This document shows positions 17,372 through 26,812 of a stretch of DNA of 64,000 nucleotides, piece by piece; position 1 is the first letter of the stretch, and each line of letters starts with the position of its first letter. The position numbers were made by a program, and so were the translations under genes. Where the stretch lies: NCBI RefSeq assembly GCF_008905045.1, contig NZ_VWMY01000036.1, forward strand, positions 1 through 64,000, written 5' to 3'. The notes beneath the pieces are model-generated. The model searched no databases and was not told the DNA's origin. It saw only the letters and a list, made by a program, of their open reading frames with translations. The DNA comes from Streptomyces albicerus (lineage in GTDB: Bacteria; Actinomycetota; Actinomycetes; Streptomycetales; Streptomycetaceae).

Positions 17372-20300
17372 CGATCTCTTCTCCTGCTTCAGTGGTGTCG
17401 GGCGGTGGCGGACCGTATCCGCCCCCGCCGGGGGTTTCGATGACCAGGACGTCGTCGGGGCCGACGTCCGCCGCGTCGCTTCCGCCGAGTTCGGTGACCG
17501 TGCCGTCCGCCCGCTCCACGCGGTTGGCACCCAGTGCGCCGGGCTCGCCGCCCGCCATACCGTAGGGCGGGACTCTGCGGTGCTGGGAGAGCGTGGAGAC
17601 GGTCATCGGCTCGTGGAACCGGATGCGGCGTACGGCACCGTCGCCGCCCCGCCACCGGCCGGCCCCGCCGCTGCCGCGTCGTACGGCGAACTCGTCCAGC
17701 TGGACGGGCAGCCGCCACTCCAGGACCTCGGGGTCGGTGAGCCGCGAATTGGTCATGTGGGTCTGTACGACGGGCGCGCCGGGGAAGCCGTCGCCCGCGC
17801 CGGACCCGGAGGCCACGGTCTCGTAGTACTGGTACCGCTCGTTGCCGAAGGTGACGTTGTTCATGGTGCCGGAGCCCTCGGCCTGCACTCCGAGGGCACC
17901 GTACAGGGCTCCGGTGATCGCCTGCGAGGTCTCCACATTGCCCGCCACCACGGCGGCCGGGGGTTCGGGGGCCAGCATCGAGCGGGGCGGCACGACGATG
18001 TCGAGGGGGCGCAGGCAGCCGTCGTTGAGCGGGATGTCGTCGGCCACCAGGGTGCGGAAGACGTACAGGACGGCCGCGTTGACCACCGAGAACGGCGCGT
18101 TGAAGTTGGTGGCGAGCTGCGGGGACGTTCCCGTGAAGTCGATGGTCGCGGACCGTTTTTCGCGGTCTACGGAGACGCGGACCCGGATGATCGCCCCGGA
18201 GTCGGTCTCGTAGGCGAACTCACCGTCTTCAAGGGCGTCGACAACGCGTCGTACCGCTTCTTCGGCGTTGTCCTGGACGTGTTTCATGTATGCCTGGACG
18301 ACGTCGAGCCCGAAGTTCTGGATCATGCGGGCGACTTCGTCGACGCCCTTCTGGTTGGCGGCGATCTGGGCGCGCAGGTCGGCGAGGTTGGTCTTCGGGT
18401 TGCGTGAGGGGTAGGGCGCCTCGGTGAGGAGGCGCCGGGTCTCCGCCTCCCGGAAGCGGCCGCCCTCCACGAGCAGCCAGTTGTCGAAGAGGATGCCCTC
18501 CTCCTCGATGGTGCGGCTGTTGGCGGGCATGGAGCCGGGGGCGATGCCGCCGATCTCGGCGTGGTGGCCACGGGATGCGACGTAGAAGAGGATCTGCTCA
18601 CCCTGCGTGTCGAAGACCGGGGTGATCACGGTGACGTCGGGGAGGTGGGTGCCGCCGTGATACGGGTCGTTGACCGCGTACGTGTCGCCGGGGCGCATGC
18701 CGTCGCCGCGGCGGCGGATGACCTCTTTGACGCTGGTGCCCATCGACCCCAAGTGCACCGGAATATGGGGGGCGTTGGCGACCAGGTTGCCGTCGGGGTC
18801 GAAGAGCGCGCAGGAGAAGTCCAGGCGCTCCTTGATGTTGACCGACTGGGCGGTGGACTCCAGACGGGCGCCCATCTGTTCGGCGATGGACATGAAGAGG
18901 TTGTTGAAGACCTCGAGGAGAACGGGGTCGGCTTCCGTGCCGAGATCGGAACTCTCCGTGACCGCGACGCGTTCCATGACCAGATGCCCGTCGTCGGTCA
19001 TGGCCGCCTGCCAGCCGTCGTCGACGACGGTCGTCGCGCTGGCCTCGGTGATGATCGCGGGGCCGGTGACGGTTTCGCTGGAGGGCAGTTCCTCGCGGCG
19101 GTGCAGGGGTACGTCGCGCCAGGTGCCGCCGGTGTGGAGGCGGACCGTCTCCGGGGCGCCCGGCGTGGAGTGCGGGGTGGCGAGGGCGGAGAGATCGGGA
19201 GGTTCGGTGAGACCGGTGGCTTCCACGGAGAGGGCTTCGACGACGACCGGACGGTCGAGGGTGAAGGAGTAGGTGGCGCGATGGCGGTCTTCGAAGGTGC
19301 GGGTCATGGTGTCGGGCTCGGTCAGCTCGACGGTGAGTGCCGTGTCCGTGCCGTCATAGCGCAGCTGGGCCCGGCGGATGACCCGGATCCGGTCCTCGGG
19401 GATGTCCTCGGCGAGGAGTTCGCCGCGGGCCGCGCCCTCCAGGTCGTCGGCGGTCTTCAGGATGCCCGGCATCGCGGACGCCTCCAGGGGCGCCTCCACG
19501 GACTGTTCCCGCATGGCCGTGGTGTCGGCGAGCCCGATGCCGAGCGCGGAGAGCACACCGGCCATGGGCGGGACGAGGACGGTGCGGATGCCGAGCGAGT
19601 CGGCGACCATGCACGCGTGCTGGCCGCCCGCGCCGCCGAAGGTGGTCAGCGCGTACCGGGTGACGTCGTGGCCCTTCTGGACCGAGATGCGCTTCACGGC
19701 GTTGGCGATGTTGGCCACGGCGATCTGGAGGTAGCCCTCGGCGACCTGCTCGGGAGTGCGGTCGTCGCCGGTCCGGTCGCGGATCTCACGGGCCAGGGCG
19801 TCGAAGCGGTCGCGGACCAGGACGTCGTCGAGCGACTCGTCGCCGTCGGGGCCGAACACCCTGGGGAAATAGGCGGGTTGGATCCGGCCGAGAGCCACAT
19901 TGGCGTCGGTGACGGTGAGCGGACCACCGCCCCGGTAGCAGGCCGGGCCCGGATCCGCGCCCGCCGAGTCCGGCCCTACGCGGTAGCGGGAGCCGTCAAA
20001 GTGCAGGACGGAGCCGCCGCCGGCCGCGACGGTGTGGATGTCCAGCATGGGCGCGCGCAGCCGGACTCCGGCGATCTGGGTGGTGAAGACGCGTTCGTAC
20101 TCGCCCGCGAAGTGCGAGACGTCCGTGGACGTGCCGCCCATGTCGAAGCCGATGACCCGGTCGAAGCCGGCGAGCTGCGACATCCGCGCCATGCCGACGA
20201 TGCCGCCCGCGGGCCCGGACAGGATGGCGTCCTTGCCACGGAACTGTCCGGCCTCGGCGAGGCCTCCGTTGGACTGCATGAACATCAGCCGTACGCCGCG

Positions 20301-21080
20301 GAGTTCATCGGCGACGTGCTGGACGTAGCGGCGCAGGACGGGCGACAGATAGGCGTCGACGACGGCCGTGTCGCCGCGCGGGACGAGCTTCATGAGGGGG
20401 CTGACCTCGCTGGAGAGCGAGATCTGCGAGAAACCGGTGCGGGCGGCCAGCTCGCCGATGGCCTGTTCGTGGGCGGGGTGGAGGTGGCTGTGCATACAGA
20501 CGACGGCGACGGCACGGATCCCGGCGTCGTACGCCTCCTGGAGCGGACCGGCGAGGGCGTCCAGGTCGGGGGCGCGCAGGACGGTGCCGTCGGCGGCGAT
20601 GCGTTCGTCGGCCTCGATGACGCGTTCGTGGAGCAGGTCGGGGAGTTCGATCTCGCGGGCGAAGATCCGGGGGCGGTTCTGATAGGCGATGCGCAGCGCG
20701 TCGCGAAAGCCGCGGGTGACGACGAGGAGGGTGCGTTCGCCCTTGCGTTCCAGGAGGGCGTTGGTGGCGACGGTGGTGCCCATGCGGACGGAATCCACCG
20801 GTAGGCCGTTCTGGTGGCCGGGTTCCTGATCGGATCCCCCTGCGGAACCTCGTGCGGGTTCCGGTCCGGGTCCTTGTCCGAGTTCCGGTCCTGGTGGCCG
20901 GCCCGTTAAGGCATCGCCGGCTTCGGCGAGGAGCTCCCGGATGCCTGCCACGGCGGCGTCGGCGTACCGGGCCGGGTTGTCCGAGAGGAGCTTGCGGGTG
21001 AGCAGCCGGCCGTCGGGGCGCTGCGCGACGACATCGGTGAAGGTGCCGCCGCGGTCGACCCAGAACTGCCAGCCGTTCAC
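17352..21080 (-). CDS. Fused 5-oxoprolinase / hydantoinase (HyuA-HyuB)
   Basis: Predicted ATP-dependent amidohydrolase opening 5-oxoproline, hydantoin or a related lactam. The 1242-aa protein fuses a HyuA-type ATPase half (about 1-680; DRGGTFTDVV at 9-18 and GFDMGGTSTDVS) to a HyuB half (about 690-1225; FSCALFDPDG, YAVNDPYHGGTHLPD and RGHHAEIGG), the order of eukaryotic OPLAH and bacterial single-chain oxoprolinases. The start is GTG with GGGGAG upstream. It is separated from the upstream conservon gene cvnC by 316 bp and overlaps the conservon GTPase gene by 20 bp. A PxpABC-type 5-oxoprolinase is also encoded in this window, so this enzyme may use another substrate. Confidence 0.9.
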   Translation of the reverse strand: MNGWQFWVDRGGTFTDVVAQRPDGRLLTRKLLSDNPARYADAAVAGIRELLAEAGDALTGRPPGPELGQGPGPEPARGSAGGSDQEPGHQNGLPVDSVRMGTTVATNALLERKGERTLLVVTRGFRDALRIAYQNRPRIFAREIELPDLLHERVIEADERIAADGTVLRAPDLDALAGPLQEAYDAGIRAVAVVCMHSHLHPAHEQAIGELAARTGFSQISLSSEVSPLMKLVPRGDTAVVDAYLSPVLRRYVQHVADELRGVRLMFMQSNGGLAEAGQFRGKDAILSGPAGGIVGMARMSQLAGFDRVIGFDMGGTSTDVSHFAGEYERVFTTQIAGVRLRAPMLDIHTVAAGGGSVLHFDGSRYRVGPDSAGADPGPACYRGGGPLTVTDANVALGRIQPAYFPRVFGPDGDESLDDVLVRDRFDALAREIRDRTGDDRTPEQVAEGYLQIAVANIANAVKRISVQKGHDVTRYALTTFGGAGGQHACMVADSLGIRTVLVPPMAGVLSALGIGLADTTAMREQSVEAPLEASAMPGILKTADDLEGAARGELLAEDIPEDRIRVIRRAQLRYDGTDTALTVELTEPDTMTRTFEDRHRATYSFTLDRPVVVEALSVEATGLTEPPDLSALATPHSTPGAPETVRLHTGGTWRDVPLHRREELPSSETVTGPAIITEASATTVVDDGWQAAMTDDGHLVMERVAVTESSDLGTEADPVLLEVFNNLFMSIAEQMGARLESTAQSVNIKERLDFSCALFDPDGNLVANAPHIPVHLGSMGTSVKEVIRRRGDGMRPGDTYAVNDPYHGGTHLPDVTVITPVFDTQGEQILFYVASRGHHAEIGGIAPGSMPANSRTIEEEGILFDNWLLVEGGRFREAETRRLLTEAPYPSRNPKTNLADLRAQIAANQKGVDEVARMIQNFGLDVVQAYMKHVQDNAEEAVRRVVDALEDGEFAYETDSGAIIRVRVSVDREKRSATIDFTGTSPQLATNFNAPFSVVNAAVLYVFRTLVADDIPLNDGCLRPLDIVVPPRSMLAPEPPAAVVAGNVETSQAITGALYGALGVQAEGSGTMNNVTFGNERYQYYETVASGSGAGDGFPGAPVVQTHMTNSRLTDPEVLEWRLPVQLDEFAVRRGSGGAGRWRGGDGAVRRIRFHEPMTVSTLSQHRRVPPYGMAGGEPGALGANRVERADGTVTELGGSDAADVGPDDVLVIETPGGGGYGPPPPDTTEAGEEIDDLRAH

Positions 21081-21396
21081 GTCTGTCTCCCCGATGTCGC
21101 GCTGCTCCGACCCTGAGCCGGAGGTGCCGGTCGACGATCGGTCAGATCATAACGGGGTCCGGTGCCCCGGCGTCCGCTCCGGAGCGGGCGTCGCTTCCTG
21201 GCGCAGGCCAAGGGGCGCTCCTCGGCGTCGTCCGAATGGGGTACGGCCCGGTAGCCCGCCATGCCGGGGCCGCGGGCCGTGGCGGACGCGCCCCGCAAGC
21301 GGCCGCCCCGCCCTGTGAAGACGGCACGCGCGTGGGCCGGGTCCTCCCTTGCCCCGGTCGTCGGACACGGAGGACCGGATCGCCCCGGCCTCCGGG
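21081..21396 (-). promoter_or_regulatory. 316-bp gap between cvnC and the oxoprolinase, possible promoter
   Basis: No gene is visible. On the minus strand a TATGAT hexamer (21146-21151) lies about 66 bp before the oxoprolinase GTG and could be a -10 box, but no good -35 box stands at 17-18 bp from it. The gap suggests the oxoprolinase can be transcribed independently of the conservon genes before it. Confidence 0.3.
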
Positions 21397-21792
21397 TCAC
21401 AGGGCCCGGAGGCCGCTGATCACGTCGCGCAGGATGCTCTCGTCCGGCAGCTCGGCAGGAGGTACCGGACGCGTCACATGGACCAGCTCATCGTCCACGA
21501 GGTCGCCTATGAGGACACGTACGACCCCGATCGGCAGGTCGAGTTCGGCGGCGAGTTCGGCGACCGACTGCGGAGCGTCCCGGCAGAGTTCGACGATGTC
21601 CACGTGCTCCGGGGACAGCGTGTTGTCCGCCTCCGGGTCGTCGGCATACTGCTCCGTCACGACCACCGCGATCAGGTCGAGGCGGTGCTGGGCCGCACTG
21701 GTGGTGCGGCCGCGTGTCATGGCATACGGACGGACCACCGGTCCGGCCTCGTCGTCGAACCAGTGGGACATCCCCTGACCGTCTCCGCTCAT
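21397..21792 (-). CDS. cvnC: DUF742 protein (CvnC-type)
   Basis: 131-aa cytoplasmic protein with the DUF742 fold, a winged-helix-like domain typical of the third gene in streptomycete conservons. The motifs VRPYAMTRGRT and the helical segment SVAELAAELDLPIGVVRVLIGDLV are characteristic. It probably bridges the roadblock protein and the GTPase; this role comes from studies of other conservons. It follows cvnB by 9 bp. Unlike in ordinary conservons, the GTPase gene does not follow directly. Confidence 0.92.
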   Translation of the reverse strand: MSGDGQGMSHWFDDEAGPVVRPYAMTRGRTTSAAQHRLDLIAVVVTEQYADDPEADNTLSPEHVDIVELCRDAPQSVAELAAELDLPIGVVRVLIGDLVDDELVHVTRPVPPAELPDESILRDVISGLRAL

Positions 21793-21801
21793 GCCATCCC
21801 A

Positions 21802-22242
21802 CTACCCGCCCGAGGGCAGTTCGGTGCGCGGAGCGGCGGCCAGATGTGCGCCGACCCTTTTCACCAGCAGGGTCATCTCGTACGCGACCTGCCCGACGTC
21901 CGAGTCGGCGTCCGAGAGGACGGCGAGAGCGCTGCCGTCGCCCGCGGCCGTGACGAACAGGAAAGCCTCATCCAGTTCGACGACCGTCTGCCGGACGTTG
22001 CCCGCCTCGAAGTGACGGCCGACGCCCTTGGCGAGGCTGTGGAATCCGGAGGCGACTGCCGCCAGATGCTCGCTGTCCTCCCTCGTCAGGTCACTGGAGA
22101 CCCCCGTGGGAAGACCGTCCCCGGAGAGCACGAGTGCCTTGCGGATGCTGGCGACGCGCTCCACCAGGTCGTCGAGCAGCCAGTTGAGTTCCCCCGTCGC
22201 CGTGCTGGCCGTGGTGTGACCGGTGGCCTTCGGTGCGGTCAT
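21802..22242 (-). CDS. cvnB: Roadblock/LC7 domain protein (CvnB-type)
   Basis: 146-aa Roadblock/LC7 protein, the predicted regulator or GTPase-activating partner in a conservon complex. The domain starts at LNWLLDDLVERV, includes ALVLSGDGLPTG, and ends about residue 135. The ATG overlaps the cvnA stop codon by 4 bp (ATGA), so the two are translationally coupled. Residues 1-14 (TAPKATGHTTAST) form a short disordered lead. Confidence 0.93.
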   Translation of the reverse strand: MTAPKATGHTTASTATGELNWLLDDLVERVASIRKALVLSGDGLPTGVSSDLTREDSEHLAAVASGFHSLAKGVGRHFEAGNVRQTVVELDEAFLFVTAAGDGSALAVLSDADSDVGQVAYEMTLLVKRVGAHLAAAPRTELPSGG

Positions 22243-25241
22243 CGACCGTCCCCCTTAGTCGTTCCTGGTGCTGGGCCGCTCTGGGCCTCGTCGCCCGCGG
22301 CGTTCTCGTCGCGGCCGCGCTGCCAGCCGCGCTGGAGCGAGGCCATGCGGTTGCGTACTTCGTCGGCGTCGCGCTCCGTGGGATCCGTCGGGCGGGCCGT
22401 GTCGCGCTCGGTGCGCCGGTCGGGGCCGTCCTTCAGCTGCGGAGCCAGATTGGCCTGCCGTACGCGGCGGGGCAGCGGGCCGGTGCCGCCGCCCGCGGCC
22501 GGGGTGCCCGGGCGGGTTCCGCCGCCTCCGGCCGGGATACCGGGACGGGTACCGCTCGGCTCGATGCCGCGCCGCGCCGCGCGCTGGGGAAGGGCCGGGG
22601 CTGCGCCGTCCCGACGGCCTTCCGTGGCCTCCGGTCCGCGCGCGAGTGCCTCGCCCGGCTCGGAGCCACGGCCTGAAGAACCGGCGCGCTCGGCGCCATG
22701 GCCCAGGGCCGGACGACGCTCCGTGCCACCGTCGGCCGAGTCGGTACCCGCGGGCCAGTCGTCGGCGGGGCCACGGCGGGCGCCGGGCGCGTCACCGGCC
22801 TCTCGGCGCGCCGGCCCTCGCCTGGCGCCCCTGGACCGCTTCGGCAGTTCCTCGAGCATGCCGGGCCGCTCGGGCGAGTCCTGGGCCTGGGGCAGTCCCG
22901 CCGCCTCGTCGGCGTCCGCACGGTCCGTCGCCTCGTCGCGGCGCGCCTTGGTCTGGGTCACGGGGCGCCCGTGGGAGCTGACGAGCTTCGGGGTCCGACG
23001 GCGTGGAAGCGGCACGGGCGCACCGGACCTGTCGTCGCCGTCGGGGGACGAGGGCTCGTGTTCCTGCTGCTGGTCGTCCGGCACCCCGGCGATGGAGCGG
23101 CGCGGGCGGAAGATGCCGCCGCGTTCGCTGTCCTCGTCGTCGAGGCCGCCCGGGAAGTCGTCGAGGGCGTCCAGGTCGACGGGTGCCTCCAGTTCGACCG
23201 GCCCGTCCAGGATCGAGGCCGACAGGCCGGGCAGCGTGACCGGCACCTGGGACAGCGCCTTGCGGCCCTCGTCGTCTTCCTTTGAGTTCGTCGAGTTCTT
23301 CGAGGGGAGCGCCCGGTCGAGCCGGAACCCCGTGCCGTTCGTGTCGGGCACGTCGTCCGAGAGGAGCGCGTCGGGGATGAAGACCACGGCGGTGGTGCCG
23401 CCGTACGGGGACGGCTGCAGGGAGACGCGTACGTTCTGCCGCTGGGCGAGCCGGCTGACGACGAAGAGACCGAGCCGGTCGGTGTCGGAGAGCTCGAACT
23501 CCGGGGTCTCGGCGAGTCGCAGGTTCGCGTCGAGGAGCGCTTCCGCGGCCATACCGAGGCCGCGGTCGTGGATCTCCAGTGTGAAGCCGTTGGCGACGCG
23601 CTCGCCGAGTACCTGCACGGCCGTGTGCGGCGGCGAGAACACCGTGGCGTTCTCCAGGAGTTCGGCCACGAGGTGGGTGAGGTCGGCGACGGCGGACCCG
23701 GTGACGGCCATCCGCGGCAGCCGCCGCACCTCGATGCGCTCGTAGTCCTCGACCTCGGCGACGGCGGCGCGTACGACGTCCATCAGCTGGACGGGTTTGC
23801 GCCACTGCCGGGACGGGGCCGCGCCGGAGAGGATCACCAGGCCCTCGGCGTGCCGGCGCATGCGGGTGGTCAGGTGGTCGAGGCGGAACAGGTCGGCGAG
23901 TTCGTCGGTGTCCTCGGTCCTGCGCTCCATGGTGTCGAGCAGGGTGAGCTGCTTGTGCAGCAGGACCTGGCTGCGGCGGGCGAGGTTCACGAAGACCTCG
24001 GAGACGCCGCTGCGCAGCTCGGACTGCTTGACGGCGGCCTCGACGGCCGACCGCTGGAGGATGTTGAGGGCCTGGCTGACTTCGCCGATCTCGTTCTTCT
24101 CGTACTCCAGGCGCGGGACTTCGGTCTCCACGTCGACCTGTTCGCCCGCGGAGAGGCGGCGCATCACGCTGGGCAGCCGGACCCCGGCCGTCTCGTGGGC
24201 CTCCTGGCGGAGCCGGCGCAGGTCGCGGATGAGGCTGCGGCCGATGCGTACGGACATGAAGAGCGAGACCAGCAGCGCGGCCAGGCCGAGCACGCCGGCG
24301 ATGGCGGCCTTGACGATGACGCCGACCGCGATGGGGCGGACGCGGTCCTGGAACCGGTCGCTCGCCTGTGTGTTGAGCTTGTCGAGCCCGTCGAGGACCT
24401 GGTCCGCGACGCCGTCCCAGCTCTTCGCGGTGACTCCGCCGGGTGCCCCTGGGGCGGAGGCGATGACGGACTGCTCGGCCACGCGCAGCGGCGCGGTGAC
24501 GGCGTTCTTCCAGTACCGGTCGAAGCGTGCGCGCTCGGCGGAGGGCAGCAGCGGCAGGCTGGTGTCGTACAGAAGCGTGCGCTGGGCGACGAGGTCGGAG
24601 ACCTCACGGCCCTCCTCACGGGTGACTCGGCCGACGACGAGGGCGGAGCCGAGCAGGGCGTCCTCGCGGGCGAGCAGCTCACGGGCGCGCGACATGTTGA
24701 CCAGGGCACGGCTCTGCTTGTCCACGTCCACGTTGTCGAGGACCTGGAGGTTGGCCATGAGGGTGTAACAGGGGTCCACCAGGCGGTTGTAGTGGTCGAG
24801 GGTCTGGGCTCGGGTGACCGTGCCGTCCTCGACGCTCCGGCGCAGCGGACCGACGCCGTCGAAGGCGTCCAGGACCGCGGTGAGGCGCTCGGCGGTGTCC
24901 GGCCCCATCTCGTCCCGCACGTCGCTGTTCTTGGCGTTCTTGCGGATCTTCGCGACGACCTCGTCCGTGGCGGTCCGGGTGCGCCGCAGGTCGGCGAGGG
25001 CGTCGGAGGCTCGGGGGTCGGCGAGGTAGACGAGGGTCTGGCGGCGCTCGTCCTGCAGGACGCTGACGACGTCCTCGGTGGGGTAGCCGATCTTCTGGAC
25101 GATGAACGTCGTGTCGAACAGCTGATTGACCTCACGGCCCGTCAGGACGGTGGCGAAGCCCCAGATAGCGGTCAGGGAAACCAGCGGCACGAGGAGCAGC
25201 GCCACGATCTTCCGGCGGATGGACTTCCCGCGAAAGCGCAT
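22239..25241 (-). CDS. cvnA: Nitrate-sensor-like membrane histidine kinase-like protein (CvnA-type)
   Basis: 1000-aa membrane sensor. An N-terminal membrane segment (about 10-35) is followed by an extracytoplasmic NIT-type sensing region (about 40-300), a second membrane segment (IAGVLGLAALLVSLFMSV, near 330), a HAMP-like linker and a HATPase_c domain (about 510-650). The ATPase domain shows HLVAELLENATVFSPP and IHDRGLGM. No classical phospho-acceptor H-box is evident; LDHLTTRMRRHAEGL stands in its place, as in other conservon kinases. Residues after about 650 are a long Arg/Gly/Pro-rich disordered tail. The ATG at 25241 is preferred over an upstream in-frame start because the membrane segment begins right after it. 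It heads a four-bp-overlap operon with cvnB. Confidence 0.9.
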   Translation of the reverse strand: MRFRGKSIRRKIVALLLVPLVSLTAIWGFATVLTGREVNQLFDTTFIVQKIGYPTEDVVSVLQDERRQTLVYLADPRASDALADLRRTRTATDEVVAKIRKNAKNSDVRDEMGPDTAERLTAVLDAFDGVGPLRRSVEDGTVTRAQTLDHYNRLVDPCYTLMANLQVLDNVDVDKQSRALVNMSRARELLAREDALLGSALVVGRVTREEGREVSDLVAQRTLLYDTSLPLLPSAERARFDRYWKNAVTAPLRVAEQSVIASAPGAPGGVTAKSWDGVADQVLDGLDKLNTQASDRFQDRVRPIAVGVIVKAAIAGVLGLAALLVSLFMSVRIGRSLIRDLRRLRQEAHETAGVRLPSVMRRLSAGEQVDVETEVPRLEYEKNEIGEVSQALNILQRSAVEAAVKQSELRSGVSEVFVNLARRSQVLLHKQLTLLDTMERRTEDTDELADLFRLDHLTTRMRRHAEGLVILSGAAPSRQWRKPVQLMDVVRAAVAEVEDYERIEVRRLPRMAVTGSAVADLTHLVAELLENATVFSPPHTAVQVLGERVANGFTLEIHDRGLGMAAEALLDANLRLAETPEFELSDTDRLGLFVVSRLAQRQNVRVSLQPSPYGGTTAVVFIPDALLSDDVPDTNGTGFRLDRALPSKNSTNSKEDDEGRKALSQVPVTLPGLSASILDGPVELEAPVDLDALDDFPGGLDDEDSERGGIFRPRRSIAGVPDDQQQEHEPSSPDGDDRSGAPVPLPRRRTPKLVSSHGRPVTQTKARRDEATDRADADEAAGLPQAQDSPERPGMLEELPKRSRGARRGPARREAGDAPGARRGPADDWPAGTDSADGGTERRPALGHGAERAGSSGRGSEPGEALARGPEATEGRRDGAAPALPQRAARRGIEPSGTRPGIPAGGGGTRPGTPAAGGGTGPLPRRVRQANLAPQLKDGPDRRTERDTARPTDPTERDADEVRNRMASLQRGWQRGRDENAAGDEAQSGPAPGTTKGDGR

Positions 25242-25662
25242 GGCCTCCCCCAGCTCGGCCCCCACCGGTCGGGGGCACACATGTGCGTCAACAAACGGCG
25301 TGAGCCTACTACCGACACACCGGTATCTCGAAGGCCTGTCCGGACCGACTCGGTCCGCGGTGGGAACAAGACATCCGCAGTTGTCCGTTCATTGCGGGAG
25401 ATTGTCTCCCCGAATCCGAGACGGGGCAGCGGGCGCCATCCGGTCCGCATAGTGGATCAGTTGGCCGGAATTTTTCGGTCGCTGGGAATCTTCGGCTTAC
25501 GTCGATCGTCTGTCTGTATGGAAGTTGGAGGCGGAATCGGCAGCAGGTGCCGCATGCCGCGCCCAGGGGGCGTAAAACAGCGCAAGCCGGGCAGCCAATG
25601 GGGAGCCGGGGTCTCAGGACACCGGAGCGAGCGGCTGTCGGGCGGTGGGGAGTGACGAGTTG
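25242..25662. other. 420-bp divergent promoter region, no gene
   Basis: It separates leftward cvnA from the rightward two-pass membrane protein and must carry promoters for both. Only an ECF-type promoter candidate was recognised, and no open frame is convincing. Confidence 0.6.
25485..25510 (+). promoter_or_regulatory. Possible ECF sigma promoter (GGAAT-N18-GTC)
   Basis: GGAAT at 25485-25489 and GTC at 25508-25510 have the spacing of sigma-R/ECF promoters, though the -10 element is GTC and not GTT. It would give a leader of about 145 nt for the membrane protein gene starting at 25663. Confidence 0.25.
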
Positions 25663-26268
25663 ATGGGCACGGCGGAGCGGCATGGGGCAGCCGGGACGGG
25701 CGTCGCGGTAATCGCGGAGGCACAGCGGGGTCCACAGGCACCGGATCACGACATTCCGGCCGAGAGTCCGGCGATGGAGGTCGAGACCGAGGCAGACACC
25801 AAGGCCGAGACGGACTCCAAAACCGAGAGGGACACCGAGGCCGAGGCGTACACCGAGGCCGAAGAGCAGGAGTACTACCGGCCGTTGTGGATCGAGGAGC
25901 CTGAGGGCAGGCGCCGGCTGCCCGATCCCGTGCGCGCGTCCGCAGTGCGGGCCGTCATCATCATCGCCATCACCCTGATCCAGGCGATGGTCGCCTTCCT
26001 GTGCACGCTGGCCGGTTCCTGGCTCGCGTTCCCCATGGTGCTGAGCAGCGTGGCGAGCACGGTGGTGGCCACCTGGGGCGCACTGGACGTGTGGGTGACC
26101 CGGCAGGTGTGGAACCAGCGGAACGGCGTGGTGTCGGTGCCGAGCAGCACCGCCCGGGCCCTGCGGCGCGAGCGGCGGAGGGCCCGGCGCCACGAGCGGG
26201 CGACGGAGCGGGCCAAGGAGCGGATACGCCGACAGGGCGGCGGCGCAGGGCAGTTGTCCCACTCCTAG
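25663..26268 (+). CDS. Two-pass membrane protein of unknown function
   Basis: 201 aa. The first ~70 residues are disordered and unusually rich in acidic residues and Thr, with a degenerate repeat of the type ET(E/K)A-D/ET (about residues 40-68). Two hydrophobic segments follow: VIIIAITLIQAMVAFLCTLAG and an overlapping stretch through VLSSVASTVVATWGALDVWV. A strongly basic cytoplasmic tail (LRRERRRARRHERATERAKERIRR) ends the protein. The ATG is preferred over a GTG 18 bp upstream because GGGGAG lies about 10 nt before it. Function unknown; the charged tail could contact nucleic acid or acidic lipids. Confidence 0.75.
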   Translation: MGTAERHGAAGTGVAVIAEAQRGPQAPDHDIPAESPAMEVETEADTKAETDSKTERDTEAEAYTEAEEQEYYRPLWIEEPEGRRRLPDPVRASAVRAVIIIAITLIQAMVAFLCTLAGSWLAFPMVLSSVASTVVATWGALDVWVTRQVWNQRNGVVSVPSSTARALRRERRRARRHERATERAKERIRRQGGGAGQLSHS

Positions 26269-26285
26269 GAGGCGGCTCCCGGTCG

Positions 26286-26812
26286 GGCCAGAGCGCTGCC
26301 TTTGCACGACGATCCACCCCGAACTCACCGACGTACTCACGGAGTTCGCGGAGGGCTACACCGCCCAGCACCACGTGGGCCACGGCGCCGCGTTCGGCGA
26401 GGCGGGCAAGGGCTTCACGGTCGACGGCAGCGAGGGCTGCGGGAAACTACCCGCGGTCGCCGAGGAGCAAGACCGTCGTTACTATGCGATAACGGTCAAA
26501 CCCACCGTGTTCATCAATCACGTCCCCGACCATGTCATCCTGCACCGCATGTTCCCCCTCGCCGAAGACCTGACGATCGTCGAGTGCGACTGGCTCTACG
26601 CACCCGAGGTCGTCGAGTCGGGCGCCGATGTGTCGAAGTCCGTGGAACTCTTCCACCGGGTCACCGCCCAGGACTTCAAGGCCTGCGAACGTACGCAGCC
26701 GACGATGGCGTCCCGCGCCGACCGGCGAGGCAGGGTGCTGGTGCCCACCGAGCACCACATCGGGATTTCCACGAGTGGCTCATAGGCATGCTGGGAGGCA
26801 TGGATGGCTGAT
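26286..26812 (+). pseudogene. Rieske-type ring-hydroxylating oxygenase, N-terminal deletion and frameshift
   Basis: The reading frame opens abruptly at ERCLCTTIHPELTDVL, the mononuclear-iron region of choline-monooxygenase/GbcA-like Rieske oxygenases (typical CxxCPTIHPEL). The [2Fe-2S] Rieske domain that should precede it is missing; the two-pass membrane protein gene ends just before. The frame continues through FINHVPDHVILHRMFPL and ends prematurely. A one-base shift near 26762 restores the expected DFHEWLIGMLGG tail, which ends within the start of the next gene. It is therefore truncated and frameshifted. The next gene, an aldehyde dehydrogenase, suggests the original pair oxidised choline or a related amine. 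Confidence 0.75.

Noticed and set aside
23568..25655. Long plus-strand open frame opposite the conservon kinase-like gene
   Set aside because: Antisense shadow; the minus-strand frame has the HATPase motifs and membrane segments.
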